A stretch of 64,000 nt of DNA from Paraburkholderia sp. DHOC27. GTDB lineage: Bacteria > Pseudomonadota > Gammaproteobacteria > Burkholderiales > Burkholderiaceae. The stretch is from contig NZ_QVQV01000008.1 in assembly GCF_003429005.1 (NCBI RefSeq), positions 372,001 to 436,000 on the forward strand, given 5' to 3'. Under the pieces are notes generated by a model, which saw nothing but the letters and a program-made list of their open reading frames with translations, made no database searches and was not told where the DNA came from. Shown here piece after piece: positions 43,494-52,130 of this stretch (position 1 is its first letter; every line of letters starts with the position of its first letter). Made by a program: the position numbers and the translations under genes.

Positions 43494-43922
43494 ATGAAAG
43501 ACAGAGCAACGGTGATCTGTGTGCGCGACGACCGCATCCTGCTCGTGGCGCGGGAGCGCTCGCGCTGGTCGTTGCCCGGCGGCAGGGTCAAACGCGGAGA
43601 AGCGCTGCATGAAGGTGCGCGGCGCGAACTCGAGGAAGAGACGACGCTTGTCGCCAGCCAACTGATGTATCTGTTCCAGTTCAACGGTTTCAACACGCAG
43701 CATCACGTGTTCTTCGCGGATGCCGAGCCGCATGCCGTTGCCATCCCCAGCAATGAGATCGCGCGATGCAAGTGGTTTGCGCCGGTCAAAATTGCCACGC
43801 TTTCAACGAGCGTGCCGACACGCGCCATCGTGGCGCTCTTCTTCGAGCACATTGGCGCGCAGGTGCCGGGTCAGCTTCAGGACCCCGCGACGGGCAGCGA
43901 TGCCACGGTTGCTAACTACTGA
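43494..43922 (+). CDS. Nudix hydrolase
   Basis: A 142-residue pyrophosphohydrolase. The Nudix box Gx5Ex7REUxEEx begins at Gly30 and reads GRVKRGEALHEGARRELEEET, with all metal-binding glutamates present. The N-terminal strand RATVICVRDDRILLVARERSRWSLPGG is typical. The final position of the box, normally Gly, follows Thr-Thr and is altered. The substrate is not deducible. The gene start has GGCAGAGG. Its last 11 bp overlap the end of the convergent zinc-ribbon gene. Confidence 0.9.
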   Translation: MKDRATVICVRDDRILLVARERSRWSLPGGRVKRGEALHEGARRELEEETTLVASQLMYLFQFNGFNTQHHVFFADAEPHAVAIPSNEIARCKWFAPVKIATLSTSVPTRAIVALFFEHIGAQVPGQLQDPATGSDATVANY

Positions 43923-44130
43923 CCGTTGGGCAGCCGAGGCAGTGCCACACGCAATCGCAGCCCTCGCCGAGCAGCACGCGTGAAAACGAGGTACCGCAGG
44001 CCGTGCAGCGGTAATGCTCGACGGCGGGTACGCCACTGAGTTCGCCAATACCCAGCAGCGCCAGGCCCTGGCGCAGTCCTTTGGTGGACGGGAGGCCATT
44101 CAGATCGAGGCAGGATTCGCACGGTGGCAT
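43912..44130 (-). CDS. Small zinc-ribbon-like protein
   Basis: A 72-residue protein with paired cysteines: MPPCESCLDLNG, HYRCTACGTSFSR and GCDCVWHCLGC. These suggest one or two zinc-ribbon knuckles. It lacks a signal peptide, so it is cytoplasmic. GGAGG precedes the ATG at 44130. It overlaps the end of the convergent Nudix gene by 11 bp. The family is not identified; similar cysteine-rich proteins occur widely in Burkholderiales (from memory, not searched). Confidence 0.68.
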   Translation of the reverse strand: MPPCESCLDLNGLPSTKGLRQGLALLGIGELSGVPAVEHYRCTACGTSFSRVLLGEGCDCVWHCLGCPTVSS

Positions 44131-44362
44131 AGGGGACGTCCTCCAGGTTGGTGTTCGCGGTTTGAACCGACCGCCAGTGGACCTCAGTCCACGCGCCCTG
44201 GTGATGCACTGCGCCATTTCATCATAGGCGACTTCATGGCAGATTGGCCAGCATATTGACGTCTGTTGGACACATATCGCCTGAATTCGCGCAGCAAAAA
44301 GTCTGCGAATACACCTGCGTGGCGGGCGTGACACGCTAAAAACCCTGTCAGCGAAATAGGTT

Positions 44363-44392
44363 GTTGCAATGCAACATGGATTCACCTATGCT
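44363..44392 (+). promoter_or_regulatory. Promoter with overlapping palindrome
   Basis: TTGCAA at 44364-44369 and TATGCT at 44387-44392 are separated by exactly 17 bp, a good sigma-70 pair. A 13-bp palindrome, GTTGCAATGCAAC (44363-44375), covers the -35 hexamer and could bind a repressor. It drives the small gene at 44450. The rest of 44131-44362 shows nothing assignable. Confidence 0.6.
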
Positions 44393-44449
44393 GGGTGCAG
44401 CGAAGCCGGGCACTTCTTTCGGCTGGCTTCCCTACCTGCGGAGGCACCT

Positions 44450-44674
44450 ATGACGAATCCGCGCGGTTTGCCTGAATTGACGCTGCACGTTTTCGAGCAG
44501 GACGGTGGTTGGCATTGGGGGCTGACCATCGCACGACCGCATGGCAACGGCAAGAAAGTAGTGGCGTATAGCGAAGAGACTTTTCGCTCCGAATCGCAGG
44601 CGCGAGCGGACGGGCAACGTGCCGTCCACGCTTTTGAACACGACGAAGGCCTGCGCCAGTCCGCACTGGCCTAA
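44450..44674 (+). CDS. Small hypothetical protein
   Basis: A 74-residue soluble protein, LPELTLHVFEQDGGWHWGLTIARPHGNGKKVVAYSEETFRSESQARADGQRAVHAFEHDEGL. It has a beta-rich first half and a helical second half, which recalls single-stranded small beta-alpha folds but matches no family I know. GCGGAGG precedes the ATG. A clear promoter lies about 60 bp upstream. Confidence 0.65.
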   Translation: MTNPRGLPELTLHVFEQDGGWHWGLTIARPHGNGKKVVAYSEETFRSESQARADGQRAVHAFEHDEGLRQSALA

Positions 44675-45070
44675 GCACACGCGCACGTATGGCATGCACG
44701 TGCGGCGAGGGCGCGCTCATCGCGCCTCGAAACGTCTCTGACAACGTAGCCTGACCAGCGCGTTTGTATTGCACCGCTTTTCCCCGGCAATCTCCGCACT
44801 CCCGCTGCACCCTTCCTCGCACTGCGCGACCCACACGTCGCAATTCATTCTCACGACCGCGGCACTTTCGCTGCGCAGATTCGTCTGACCCGTCATCAAC
44901 CCGACCTGAAACCTGCGTACAAAATCGTGTGATGCGTGTCTTCACGTGCGACGCGCACGCCGCCTGCCGTTTTTTGCGCCGTGTTTTGCGCTGTGTTTGA
45001 CGCGGCTTTTTACACAGCCCGCACGGGTCGGCAATCACAACCCCCGCAATCCCATCCACGAGGTCCATTC
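44675..45070. other. Intergenic region before the phosphoesterase gene
   Basis: A 396-bp spacer. It contains a hairpin-like GAGGGCGCG...CGCGCCTC near 44710-44735 without a T-tract, and a slightly repetitive TTTTGCGC/TGTTTTGCGC stretch near 44970-45000. No gene or operator could be assigned. Confidence 0.4.
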
Positions 45071-46513
45071 ATGGCAAACCAGCTTGCTGAAATTCAGCAC
45101 ATTGTGGTGTTGATGCTCGAGAACCGCTCTTTCGATCACATGCTGGGGTTTCTGTACGCCGACCAGAACAACAAGACGCCAACGGGTCAGGCGTTCGAAG
45201 GACTCACCGGCAAGGAGTCCAACCCCGACAGCACCGGCGAAGCCGTCAAGGTCTACGCGCTCGCGGCGAACACGCAGAATCTGTATTTCCAGCCCGGTGC
45301 CGATCCCGGCGAAGGCTATAGCGCGACCAACTCGCAGTTGTTCGGCAAGGTCACGGCGCCGAGCCCCGCCACGGCCACCAACCAGGGCTTCGTCACCGAT
45401 TACGCGTACACGCTGGGCTGGGAATCGAAAGAACCGAGCTGGTCGGTGTTGTCCGGCACGGTTGCCTCGGACATCATGGGCATGTTCACGCCGTCGCTGC
45501 TGCCGGTACTTTCGGGACTCGCGCGAGGCTATGCGGTGTGCGATCAATGGTTCAGTTCCGCGCCAACTGAAACGCTGCCGAACCGCGCGTTCGTATGTGC
45601 CGCGACGAGCCAGGGGCACATGGACGATCACACGAAGTCGTTCACGTGCCCGAGCATTTTTGGCCTGCTGTCGCAACACAATCAAAGCTGGATGATCTAC
45701 GGATACGACCAGCAGCCTTTGACGCGGCTGAATTTCCCCGACACGACCCAGGCGTCGGACGATCACTTTGGCCTCTTCACGGATTTTCAGACCGCAGCCA
45801 CTAACGGCACACTGCCGGCCTATACGTTTCTGGAACCCAGCTGGGAATCCACGGGCAACAGTCAGCATCCGAACTACGACGTGGCTTTGGGTGAACAGTT
45901 GATCCACGACGTGTACTACGCGCTGCGCAGCAACGAGGCGCAGTGGCAAAAGACGCTCTTGATCATCACCTACGACGAGCACGGCGGCTGCTACGACCAT
46001 GTGCCGCCGCCGTTGGGCGCCGTGCCGCCGGACAATTCGACCGGCGAGTATGGTTTCGATTTCAAGCGCTTCGGCGTGCGCGTGCCGACCGTGCTGGTCT
46101 CGCCGCTCATCGAAGCGGGCAGCGTGTTCCGCGTGCCGGCGAACGGCACGCCGCTCGATCACACTTCCATCCTGAAGACGGTGGAAACCCGTTGGGGCCT
46201 GCCGGCGCTGACCGCGCGCGATGCCGCGGCGCCGGACATCGGCGATGCGCTGACCTTGAGCACGCCGCGCACCGACGATCCACTCGCGGGCGTGACAGTG
46301 CCGAAGTCGAGCGGCGCCAATCCCTCGGCGGCGTTACCGTCGCATCTGCAAAAGGTCCACGCGGAACTCGTGTCGCACTTGCCGGTGCCCGATACGAACG
46401 GCGGGACCTATCATCAGATGCCTCCTTTGAATACGAACACCGACTACGCGCGGTACATCGAGGCGCGCACGGCGGCATGGATTGCGAGCCGTCGGCCGAA
46501 GACTTCGACGTAA
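45071..46513 (+). CDS. Phosphoesterase of the phospholipase C / acid phosphatase (AcpA) superfamily
   Basis: A 480-residue enzyme. The defining N-terminal motif ENRSFDHMLGF is at 17-27. Further conserved blocks are TYDEHGGCYDHVPPP and RVPTVLVSPLIEAGSV, which hold metal-binding Asp/His residues. Substrates in the family include phosphatidylcholine and phosphomonoesters. No signal peptide is visible at the ATG at 45071 (GAGG upstream), and the in-frame extension to 44936 is Ala/Cys/Arg-rich without a twin-arginine motif. The localisation is therefore unclear. It is monocistronic with a terminator. Confidence 0.88.
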   Translation: MANQLAEIQHIVVLMLENRSFDHMLGFLYADQNNKTPTGQAFEGLTGKESNPDSTGEAVKVYALAANTQNLYFQPGADPGEGYSATNSQLFGKVTAPSPATATNQGFVTDYAYTLGWESKEPSWSVLSGTVASDIMGMFTPSLLPVLSGLARGYAVCDQWFSSAPTETLPNRAFVCAATSQGHMDDHTKSFTCPSIFGLLSQHNQSWMIYGYDQQPLTRLNFPDTTQASDDHFGLFTDFQTAATNGTLPAYTFLEPSWESTGNSQHPNYDVALGEQLIHDVYYALRSNEAQWQKTLLIITYDEHGGCYDHVPPPLGAVPPDNSTGEYGFDFKRFGVRVPTVLVSPLIEAGSVFRVPANGTPLDHTSILKTVETRWGLPALTARDAAAPDIGDALTLSTPRTDDPLAGVTVPKSSGANPSAALPSHLQKVHAELVSHLPVPDTNGGTYHQMPPLNTNTDYARYIEARTAAWIASRRPKTST

Positions 46514-46540
46514 TCGCCGTTTCGTCGTATTGCGCGAAAA

Positions 46541-46575
46541 AATGGCCGCTCTGGTGGGTATCTGGAGCGGCCATT
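46541..46575. terminator. Rho-independent terminator after the phosphoesterase gene
   Basis: An 11-bp perfect stem AATGGCCGCTC / GAGCGGCCATT (46541-46551, 46565-46575), with A residues before and GTTATT after. It can stop transcription from the left. Confidence 0.8.
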
Positions 46576-46649
46576 GTTATTGCGGCAGCGTATTCATCTG
46601 CGGTCAAAGCTTCACTCCCGGCTAGAGTGACTGCCTCTGGCTTTCTATC

Positions 46650-46662
46650 CTTGTCTATACAT
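46650..46662. promoter_or_regulatory. 13-bp element CTTGTCTATACAT, copy 1
   Basis: Identical to the copy at 46796-46808. It lies in the 430-bp spacer upstream of the NCS1 permease. The core TTGTCTATACA is close to the palindromic TTGTATATACAA-type operators of HutC/GntR regulators. Confidence 0.45.
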
Positions 46663-46795
46663 ATGCGAGCCTGGTAGCCACGCATTGCGCGATATCGGGC
46701 GCGATGTCATGCACGGATCAATGCCTGTTCGCGGCGGCGCATAGGCGCGCATTAGAAAATCGTAGCCCCATCGGGTAAACGATAAACCCCATTAA

Positions 46796-46808
46796 CTTGT
46801 CTATACAT
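46796..46808. promoter_or_regulatory. 13-bp element CTTGTCTATACAT, copy 2
   Basis: Second perfect copy, 146 bp from the first and 136 bp before the permease start, in an AT-rich promoter-like stretch. The remaining spacer from 46576 to 46943 shows no gene. Confidence 0.45.
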
Positions 46809-46943
46809 TTTGACTGACATACAGTGCCCTGAAGGATGGCAGCCGCTCGCGCATGCGCCATCCACTGGGGGACCTGCTCAGACAGCAGGTCAATGATTCA
46901 TCGGGCGACATCCAACGGGACGCGCCACGGTTAGAGGATTGTC

Positions 46944-48389
46944 ATGTCTGCTTCGAATGGCGGAACCCGCACGCGTACTATCGCCGAACGCCGCACCATC
47001 GACTACATTCCCGAAGCGGAACGTCACGGCGGCCTGTTCAGTCAGTTCACCCTGTGGCTCGCGGCCAATCTGCAGATCACCGCCATCGTCACCGGCGCGC
47101 TTGCCGTCGTGCTGGGTGGCGATGTGTTCTGGTCGCTCGTCGGCATCCTGATTGGCCAGATCATCGGCGCCGGCGTCATGGCCCTGCACGGCGCGCAGGG
47201 ACCGCAACTCGGTCTTCCGCAGATGATTTCGAGCCGCGTGCAATTCGGCGTGTACGGCGCGGTCATTCCCATCGTGCTGGTTTGCCTGATGTACGTGGGC
47301 TTTTCCGCGAGCGGCACGGTGCTCGCCGGCCAGGCGGTCGCGCAACTGCTGCACGTGGACGACGCCGTGGGCATCGTCGCCTTTACTGCGGTCATCGTGG
47401 TGTTCACCGTGCTCGGCTATCGCGTGATCCACGGCATTGGGCGCATTGCCAGCGTGGTTGGCGTGATTGCGTTCGTCTATATGTTCGCGCAGCTTCTGAT
47501 CGGCCATGACGTCGGCGCGTTGCTCGGCAACTGCCATTTCACGCTCGCGAACTTCCTGCTTGCCATGTCGCTGTCCGCGTCATGGCAGATTGCCTTTGGC
47601 CCCTACGTGGCCGACTATTCCCGCTACCTGCCACGCGCCACTTCGGCACGCAAGACCTTCTGGGCGATCGGCCTCGGCTCGGGAATCGGTGCGCAGATTT
47701 CCATGGTGTTCGGCGTGTTCGCCGCCGCGCTGGCCGGCAAGCAGTTCTCGGGACACGAGGTGTCGTTCGTGGTCGGACTCGGCGCAACCGGCAAGATTGC
47801 CGCGCTGCTGTTCTTTGCCATCGCCTTCGGCAAGATCACGATCACCACGCTCAATGCCTACGGTAGCGTGATGTCGATTACGACCGTGGTCAGCGGTTTT
47901 CGCGGCGACAACCGCCTGTCTACCCGCAGCCGGCTCGTCTATATCCTGGCCATGGTGGGCGTGGCGATGTGGCTCGCGCTGGCTGGACGCCATGCGTTCC
48001 TGAAGGAATTCTCGTCGTTCATCCTGTTCCTGCTCGCGTTCTTCACGCCGTGGAGCGCCATCAATCTGGTCGACTATTACTTCATCACGCGCGATCGCTA
48101 TGACGTCCCCGCACTTTATGATCCAGACGGCCGGTATGGACAGTGGAACACCACCGGCATCGTGATCTACGTAATTGGTGTGCTGGTGCAACTGCCGTTC
48201 ATTTCGAGCGCGTTCTATACGGGGCCGTTGGTCGACTCGCTGGATGGCGCGGACATCTCGTGGATCGTCGGACTGATCGTGCCCGCCGTGCTGTATTTTT
48301 TCGCGGCGCGTCGCACAGCAGCCCACATTCCCGCGCAACTGATTTTGCCGGCGGATTCCACGCTTGTCGGGGAACGCGTTTCGCAGTGA
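46944..48389 (+). CDS. NCS1-family nucleobase (purine/cytosine) permease
   Basis: A 481-residue inner-membrane symporter with about twelve hydrophobic helices. The family pattern includes LWLAANLQITAIVTGALAV after helix 1, GPQLGLPQMISSRVQFG and SASWQIAFGPYVADYSRYLP, the last close to the CodB/purine-permease signature. The final helices include SFILFLLAFFTPWSAINLVDYYFITRDRYDV. Likely substrates are cytosine, purines or hydantoins; none can be assigned, because no catabolic enzymes are adjacent. Regulation may act through the repeated CTTGTCTATACAT element upstream. Confidence 0.88.
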   Translation: MSASNGGTRTRTIAERRTIDYIPEAERHGGLFSQFTLWLAANLQITAIVTGALAVVLGGDVFWSLVGILIGQIIGAGVMALHGAQGPQLGLPQMISSRVQFGVYGAVIPIVLVCLMYVGFSASGTVLAGQAVAQLLHVDDAVGIVAFTAVIVVFTVLGYRVIHGIGRIASVVGVIAFVYMFAQLLIGHDVGALLGNCHFTLANFLLAMSLSASWQIAFGPYVADYSRYLPRATSARKTFWAIGLGSGIGAQISMVFGVFAAALAGKQFSGHEVSFVVGLGATGKIAALLFFAIAFGKITITTLNAYGSVMSITTVVSGFRGDNRLSTRSRLVYILAMVGVAMWLALAGRHAFLKEFSSFILFLLAFFTPWSAINLVDYYFITRDRYDVPALYDPDGRYGQWNTTGIVIYVIGVLVQLPFISSAFYTGPLVDSLDGADISWIVGLIVPAVLYFFAARRTAAHIPAQLILPADSTLVGERVSQ

Positions 48390-48430
48390 TCGTGCGGCGC
48401 GCGTGTTGGAGCTGGCGTAGCCGGTGAGGT

Positions 48431-49891
48431 TCAGCTCGTGCGGTTAGCGTGCCGCCTCGCCCCCGCCGACGCCCGCACCGACAACACCGCGGACACCACC
48501 AGACATCCCGCGACGCTCAGCATGGCGACGATAAACGCGCGCGCCATTGAAGCCGGCGACGCGTGCACGCCCGCGACGGCATAAAACACGCCGCCAATCA
48601 CGGCCACGCCCAGCGCCGCACTAATCTGCAATGCCGAATTGACCACCCCCGAGATCATGCCGGAGCCGCCAACCGGGCCCCGATCAATCACGCTGCGCAC
48701 GAGTGTGGGCAGCGCCCATCCCTGACCAAAGCCAATCAGCCACAACGCGGCGTCCATCGGCAAGCTGGCAGGAAATTGGCCTGCCGGCGCCGCTGCCACC
48801 ACCAGACACAACAGCACACAGCCGATTACTTCGCATGACATACCAATGGCGGGAACAAACCGCCCAAAGGCACGGATCGCGAGCGGTGTCGTAAGCGGGC
48901 CCAAAAAGAAGCCCAGGCCGCAAGGCACGAACACGAGCCCCGCCGACAACGCGCTCGCGCCCAGCGCGCCTTGCAGGTAAACCGAAAACGTCAGAAAGAA
49001 TGCTGACATCACGTAGAACAGCAGCACACCCATCAGGCCCACCACCAGACCCGGCATGCGCACGAGTTCGGGATTGACCAGCGGTGTGCCGCCCCGCTGC
49101 GCCAGAGCGGTTTCGTAACGCCAGAACAGCACCCCGGCCACGGGGCACGCCACCAGCATCAGCCATGACCACCACGGCCAGCCCGCTTCGCGTCCCTCCA
49201 CCAGCGGCGTAATCAACAAACCCAACGCCAGTGCCGACAACACGACGCCCACGCGATCGAGTCGGGCAGGGTGATCGCTGCGTGTGTCGGGCAAGAGCGG
49301 CAAGCCGCCCATGAACACCGCTGCGACGATAGGCAGGTTGATCAGAAAGATGATCCGCCAATGCAGGTGAAACAGATTCGCCGAAATGAGCAGACCGCCG
49401 ATGGCCTGAGCAATCACAGCCGCGAGACCAATGGCTGCACCGTAAAAGCTCAACGCCCGCGATTTCTCATGATCGGGAAACAACGCATGAATGGAGGCGA
49501 GCCCCTGTGGTGCCATGACGGCGGCACTCAATCCTTGCAGGATGCGCCCGACGATGAGCATCATCGGTGAGACCGCGCATCCACACAGCACCGACGACAA
49601 ACCAAACCCGGTCAATCCAGCCAGAAACACGCGTCGCCGCCCAAACAGATCGCCCAGCCGGCCGCCTGTGATCAGGAACACCGCATACGCGCCTGCATAG
49701 CCGGAGATCACCAGCTGAACCTCGGCGGGCGTCGCGCCGAGCCCCTGACGAATCGACGGCAGCGCGACATTCACGATGAAGAAGTCGAGCGGCGGCAAGA
49801 ACGCCCCCACCAGCAGCACCGCAAAGGCGGCCCAGCGACGCGGATCGTGCGTGGTGGCAACTTGATGAGGCGTCATCGTCACAGGATTCAT
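48431..49891 (-). CDS. MFS multidrug efflux transporter, DHA2 type
   Basis: A 486-residue exporter with about 14 hydrophobic helices. Motifs are PPLDFFIVNVALPSI in helix 1, GGRLGDLFGRRRVFLAG in loop 2-3 and the motif-C-like AAVIAQAIGGLLISA. GGAGAAGG precedes the ATG at 49891; an in-frame TTG upstream would overlap the operator and is rejected. It lies 47 bp behind a TetR gene on the same strand, with a perfect palindrome between them, so a repressor-controlled efflux pair is inferred. Substrate unknown. Confidence 0.9.
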   Translation of the reverse strand: MNPVTMTPHQVATTHDPRRWAAFAVLLVGAFLPPLDFFIVNVALPSIRQGLGATPAEVQLVISGYAGAYAVFLITGGRLGDLFGRRRVFLAGLTGFGLSSVLCGCAVSPMMLIVGRILQGLSAAVMAPQGLASIHALFPDHEKSRALSFYGAAIGLAAVIAQAIGGLLISANLFHLHWRIIFLINLPIVAAVFMGGLPLLPDTRSDHPARLDRVGVVLSALALGLLITPLVEGREAGWPWWSWLMLVACPVAGVLFWRYETALAQRGGTPLVNPELVRMPGLVVGLMGVLLFYVMSAFFLTFSVYLQGALGASALSAGLVFVPCGLGFFLGPLTTPLAIRAFGRFVPAIGMSCEVIGCVLLCLVVAAAPAGQFPASLPMDAALWLIGFGQGWALPTLVRSVIDRGPVGGSGMISGVVNSALQISAALGVAVIGGVFYAVAGVHASPASMARAFIVAMLSVAGCLVVSAVLSVRASAGARRHANRTS

Positions 49892-49905
49892 CACCTTCTC
49901 CGATA

Positions 49906-49921
49906 GGAACCGATCGGTTCC
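49906..49921. promoter_or_regulatory. Perfect 16-bp palindrome, probable TetR operator
   Basis: GGAACCGATCGGTTCC lies between the tetR stop codon and the MFS start. Related half-sites (GGAACCGTTC at 50558-50567 and GAACCG near 50574) precede the tetR gene itself, which suggests autoregulation plus pump control. Confidence 0.7.
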
Positions 49922-49938
49922 CAATTAAGCAAAAAAAT

Positions 49939-50547
49939 TTAGTCGAGAATCCGCATGGCGGTGTCTATTACCGCAATCATGTCTTTTTTCGCCACGCCGG
50001 TCTTCCCGACTGCGCGCATGCCTTGGGTCAGACACAGCAGCAGGCGCGCCAGCGTCTGGCTGTCCTGATCTGCGGCGATCTCGCCCTGCGCCTGGCCACG
50101 TTCGATAGCGGCGGCGAACGCGTTCTGCAGCCACGCAAACATGTTGCCGATACGTTCGGAGATTTCTGCGTCATGCGGCACCATCTCGGTAGCCGCCGCG
50201 ACCAGCGGGCAGCCGCGCCGCCCAGTGGGGCCGCTCGCCAGTTGTGCATAACGCAGCAGCGCCTCGTGGATCGCCGCTTTGACCGGACCCGGCGTCTGCA
50301 AATTGGACGAGACGCGCTCACACGCGCGGGCGATGTAGAGATCGAGCCCCGCCAGAAACAGGCCTTTTTTGTCGCCGAATGCCTTGTACAGGCTGCCTCG
50401 CGACAGACCGGTGCCTTCGATCAGATCAGGCAGCGACGTGCCGTTGTAGCCATGCGACCAGAACACCTGCATGGCAGCCTCGGCCGCCTCGTCGAGTTCG
50501 AACTCGCGCGGCCGGCCTGGGCCTGCCTGGATATCGTATGAGGGCAT
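49939..50547 (-). CDS. TetR/AcrR-family transcriptional repressor
   Basis: A 202-residue regulator. The N-terminal helix-turn-helix reads AMQVFWSHGYNGTSLPDLIEGTGLSRGSLYKAFGDKKGLFLAGL. The C-terminal ligand domain (80-200) contains a single Cys in GRRGCPLVAAATEM, like the NemR/AcrR subgroup with the TetR_C_6-type fold. It should repress the MFS gene behind it and its own gene through GGAACCG half-sites. The inducer is unknown, although the Cys could sense electrophiles. Confidence 0.9.
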   Translation of the reverse strand: MPSYDIQAGPGRPREFELDEAAEAAMQVFWSHGYNGTSLPDLIEGTGLSRGSLYKAFGDKKGLFLAGLDLYIARACERVSSNLQTPGPVKAAIHEALLRYAQLASGPTGRRGCPLVAAATEMVPHDAEISERIGNMFAWLQNAFAAAIERGQAQGEIAADQDSQTLARLLLCLTQGMRAVGKTGVAKKDMIAVIDTAMRILD

Positions 50548-50657
50548 GATCGAATATGGAACCGTTCAGTCTAGAACCGAGTCTACACCTTCGTGCGACG
50601 GATTACCAGTTGCGATATTGCGCGCAGAACGGCTTGCGGGGAGTCGTCTTGATGCCG

Positions 50658-51953
50658 TTATTTTTCCCGGCGCGGCCAACGGTCCATGACATAGCGCGCC
50701 ATCTTGCGCCACGGTGGATCCTCGAACAGGATGAGCGCCACGAGCGCGAGGCAACCGCAGAACAGGAACGTCCCCTTGTAGCCGACGCCTGCCACCAGCA
50801 GCCCGGACAACACGCCCGAGAGAATCGAGCCCACCCGTGACGCATTGAAGAACAACGCCGTGGCCGCGCCCGGTGTGCGCGGCATCAGATCCTGCACGTA
50901 GGTCATGCCGAGACATGAGGTCACAGCGACAACGAACGCGTTGAGCGCCTGCATCGGAATCAGGAACGAGACGGAATTGACCGCCGCAACGCAGATGAAA
51001 TACACCATATGCACGCCGGCGCAAGCGGCCAGCCAGCGCATTTTATTGAGCGTCGCGCCACGCGCGCCGAGCGCCAGCATCATCGGAATTTCGAGGAATG
51101 CGCCAAGGCCGAGCATGATGGACACGTCGATGCTCGTGCCATGCAGCGCACGCACCACGTAGAGCGGCAGCACGATCATGGTGGCGTTGGCCGCCAGTCC
51201 GATCAGTGTCAAGGCAAGCACGGAGCGCCAGATGAGGCGTGACGACGCCACGGGATGGACGAAGTCCGGCTCGACCGGCGTTTTCGGATCGACGGTCGTG
51301 ACTTCCAGCGAGGTGGCAGGGTCGCCAGCAATGCGCTCTGGCATCTCGTCGTGCGGTTCGACATCCGGCGTCTCACGCATGCGCCAGACAATGGCGCCGC
51401 AGACTGCGAAGCACGCAGCGGCGAACAGAAACAGGCCATAAAAGCCGATGCCTGCCAATACGAGTGCCCCCACCGACGGCCCGAACACCCACGCCATCGA
51501 CAACACGGTGCGCAGCGTCGCAGTGGCGAAGGTGCGCTCGGCTTCATCCGGTATGGGCAGCGCGACGCGTCCGAACGAAAACACCAGTGATAGCGCCGAG
51601 CCGCCCGCGCCGAGAAAAGCAATGCCGATAATCAGGAGAGCACGGTAATCGCGCACGAAGCACAGCAGCACGAAGCCGAGCGCGGCGGCGCCGAGCGCCG
51701 CCAGCAGCAGCGTGCGGTGGTGGCCGTGACGATCCGACCATTTGCCGGCCCAGCCGCTGGCCGCCACGCCGCTCGCGGCGATCAGCGTCATGAAGAGGCC
51801 GAGCCGCAGCGGCGTCATGCCGGCACGCTCGACGCCGAATAGCGAAAGATAGGGGGCGGTGAACGACATCGCTACCCCGAGCACCAGGGTCGCGCCTGCC
51901 AGCGACATGAAGGACGGAATCCGCGTGAGGCTGAGAAGGCGGGAGTAGTTCAT
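50658..51953 (-). CDS. Sugar-efflux MFS transporter (SetA/SetB-like)
   Basis: A 431-residue MFS protein with twelve hydrophobic helices. The N-terminal half has SFTAPYLSLFGVERAGMTPLRLGLFMTLIAASGVAASGWAGKWSDRHGHHRTLL, characteristic of the Set family of sugar exporters. A hydrophilic loop of about 45 residues (MPERIAGDPATSLEVTTVDPKTPVEPDF) separates the halves. It is 177 bp downstream of the GH42 gene on the same strand, so it may vent sugars or galactosides made by that pathway. The ribosome site is weak. Start at the ATG at 51953. Confidence 0.82.
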   Translation of the reverse strand: MNYSRLLSLTRIPSFMSLAGATLVLGVAMSFTAPYLSLFGVERAGMTPLRLGLFMTLIAASGVAASGWAGKWSDRHGHHRTLLLAALGAAALGFVLLCFVRDYRALLIIGIAFLGAGGSALSLVFSFGRVALPIPDEAERTFATATLRTVLSMAWVFGPSVGALVLAGIGFYGLFLFAAACFAVCGAIVWRMRETPDVEPHDEMPERIAGDPATSLEVTTVDPKTPVEPDFVHPVASSRLIWRSVLALTLIGLAANATMIVLPLYVVRALHGTSIDVSIMLGLGAFLEIPMMLALGARGATLNKMRWLAACAGVHMVYFICVAAVNSVSFLIPMQALNAFVVAVTSCLGMTYVQDLMPRTPGAATALFFNASRVGSILSGVLSGLLVAGVGYKGTFLFCGCLALVALILFEDPPWRKMARYVMDRWPRREK

Positions 51954-52130
51954 CGATGACGCATAGTAGGGCTGGCTGCATACGCAAAGACGCGGATTCG
52001 CCCGTTGCACGCAGTTGGCTATCGGCAAGGACGAACGCGCCGGGCTCCGAACTGGAGGCCGGCGCGACGTCCGTTGAACCGGCAGTATGCCAAAGCTTAC
52101 TGAAACGTGTCAGCCCGTCAGCAGGCGAGG

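Noticed and set aside
45071..46513. Start of the phosphoesterase 45 codons upstream, to gain an export signal
   Set aside because: The extension is Cys/Ala/Arg-rich without a twin-arginine or Sec signal, and GAGG marks the ATG at 45071.
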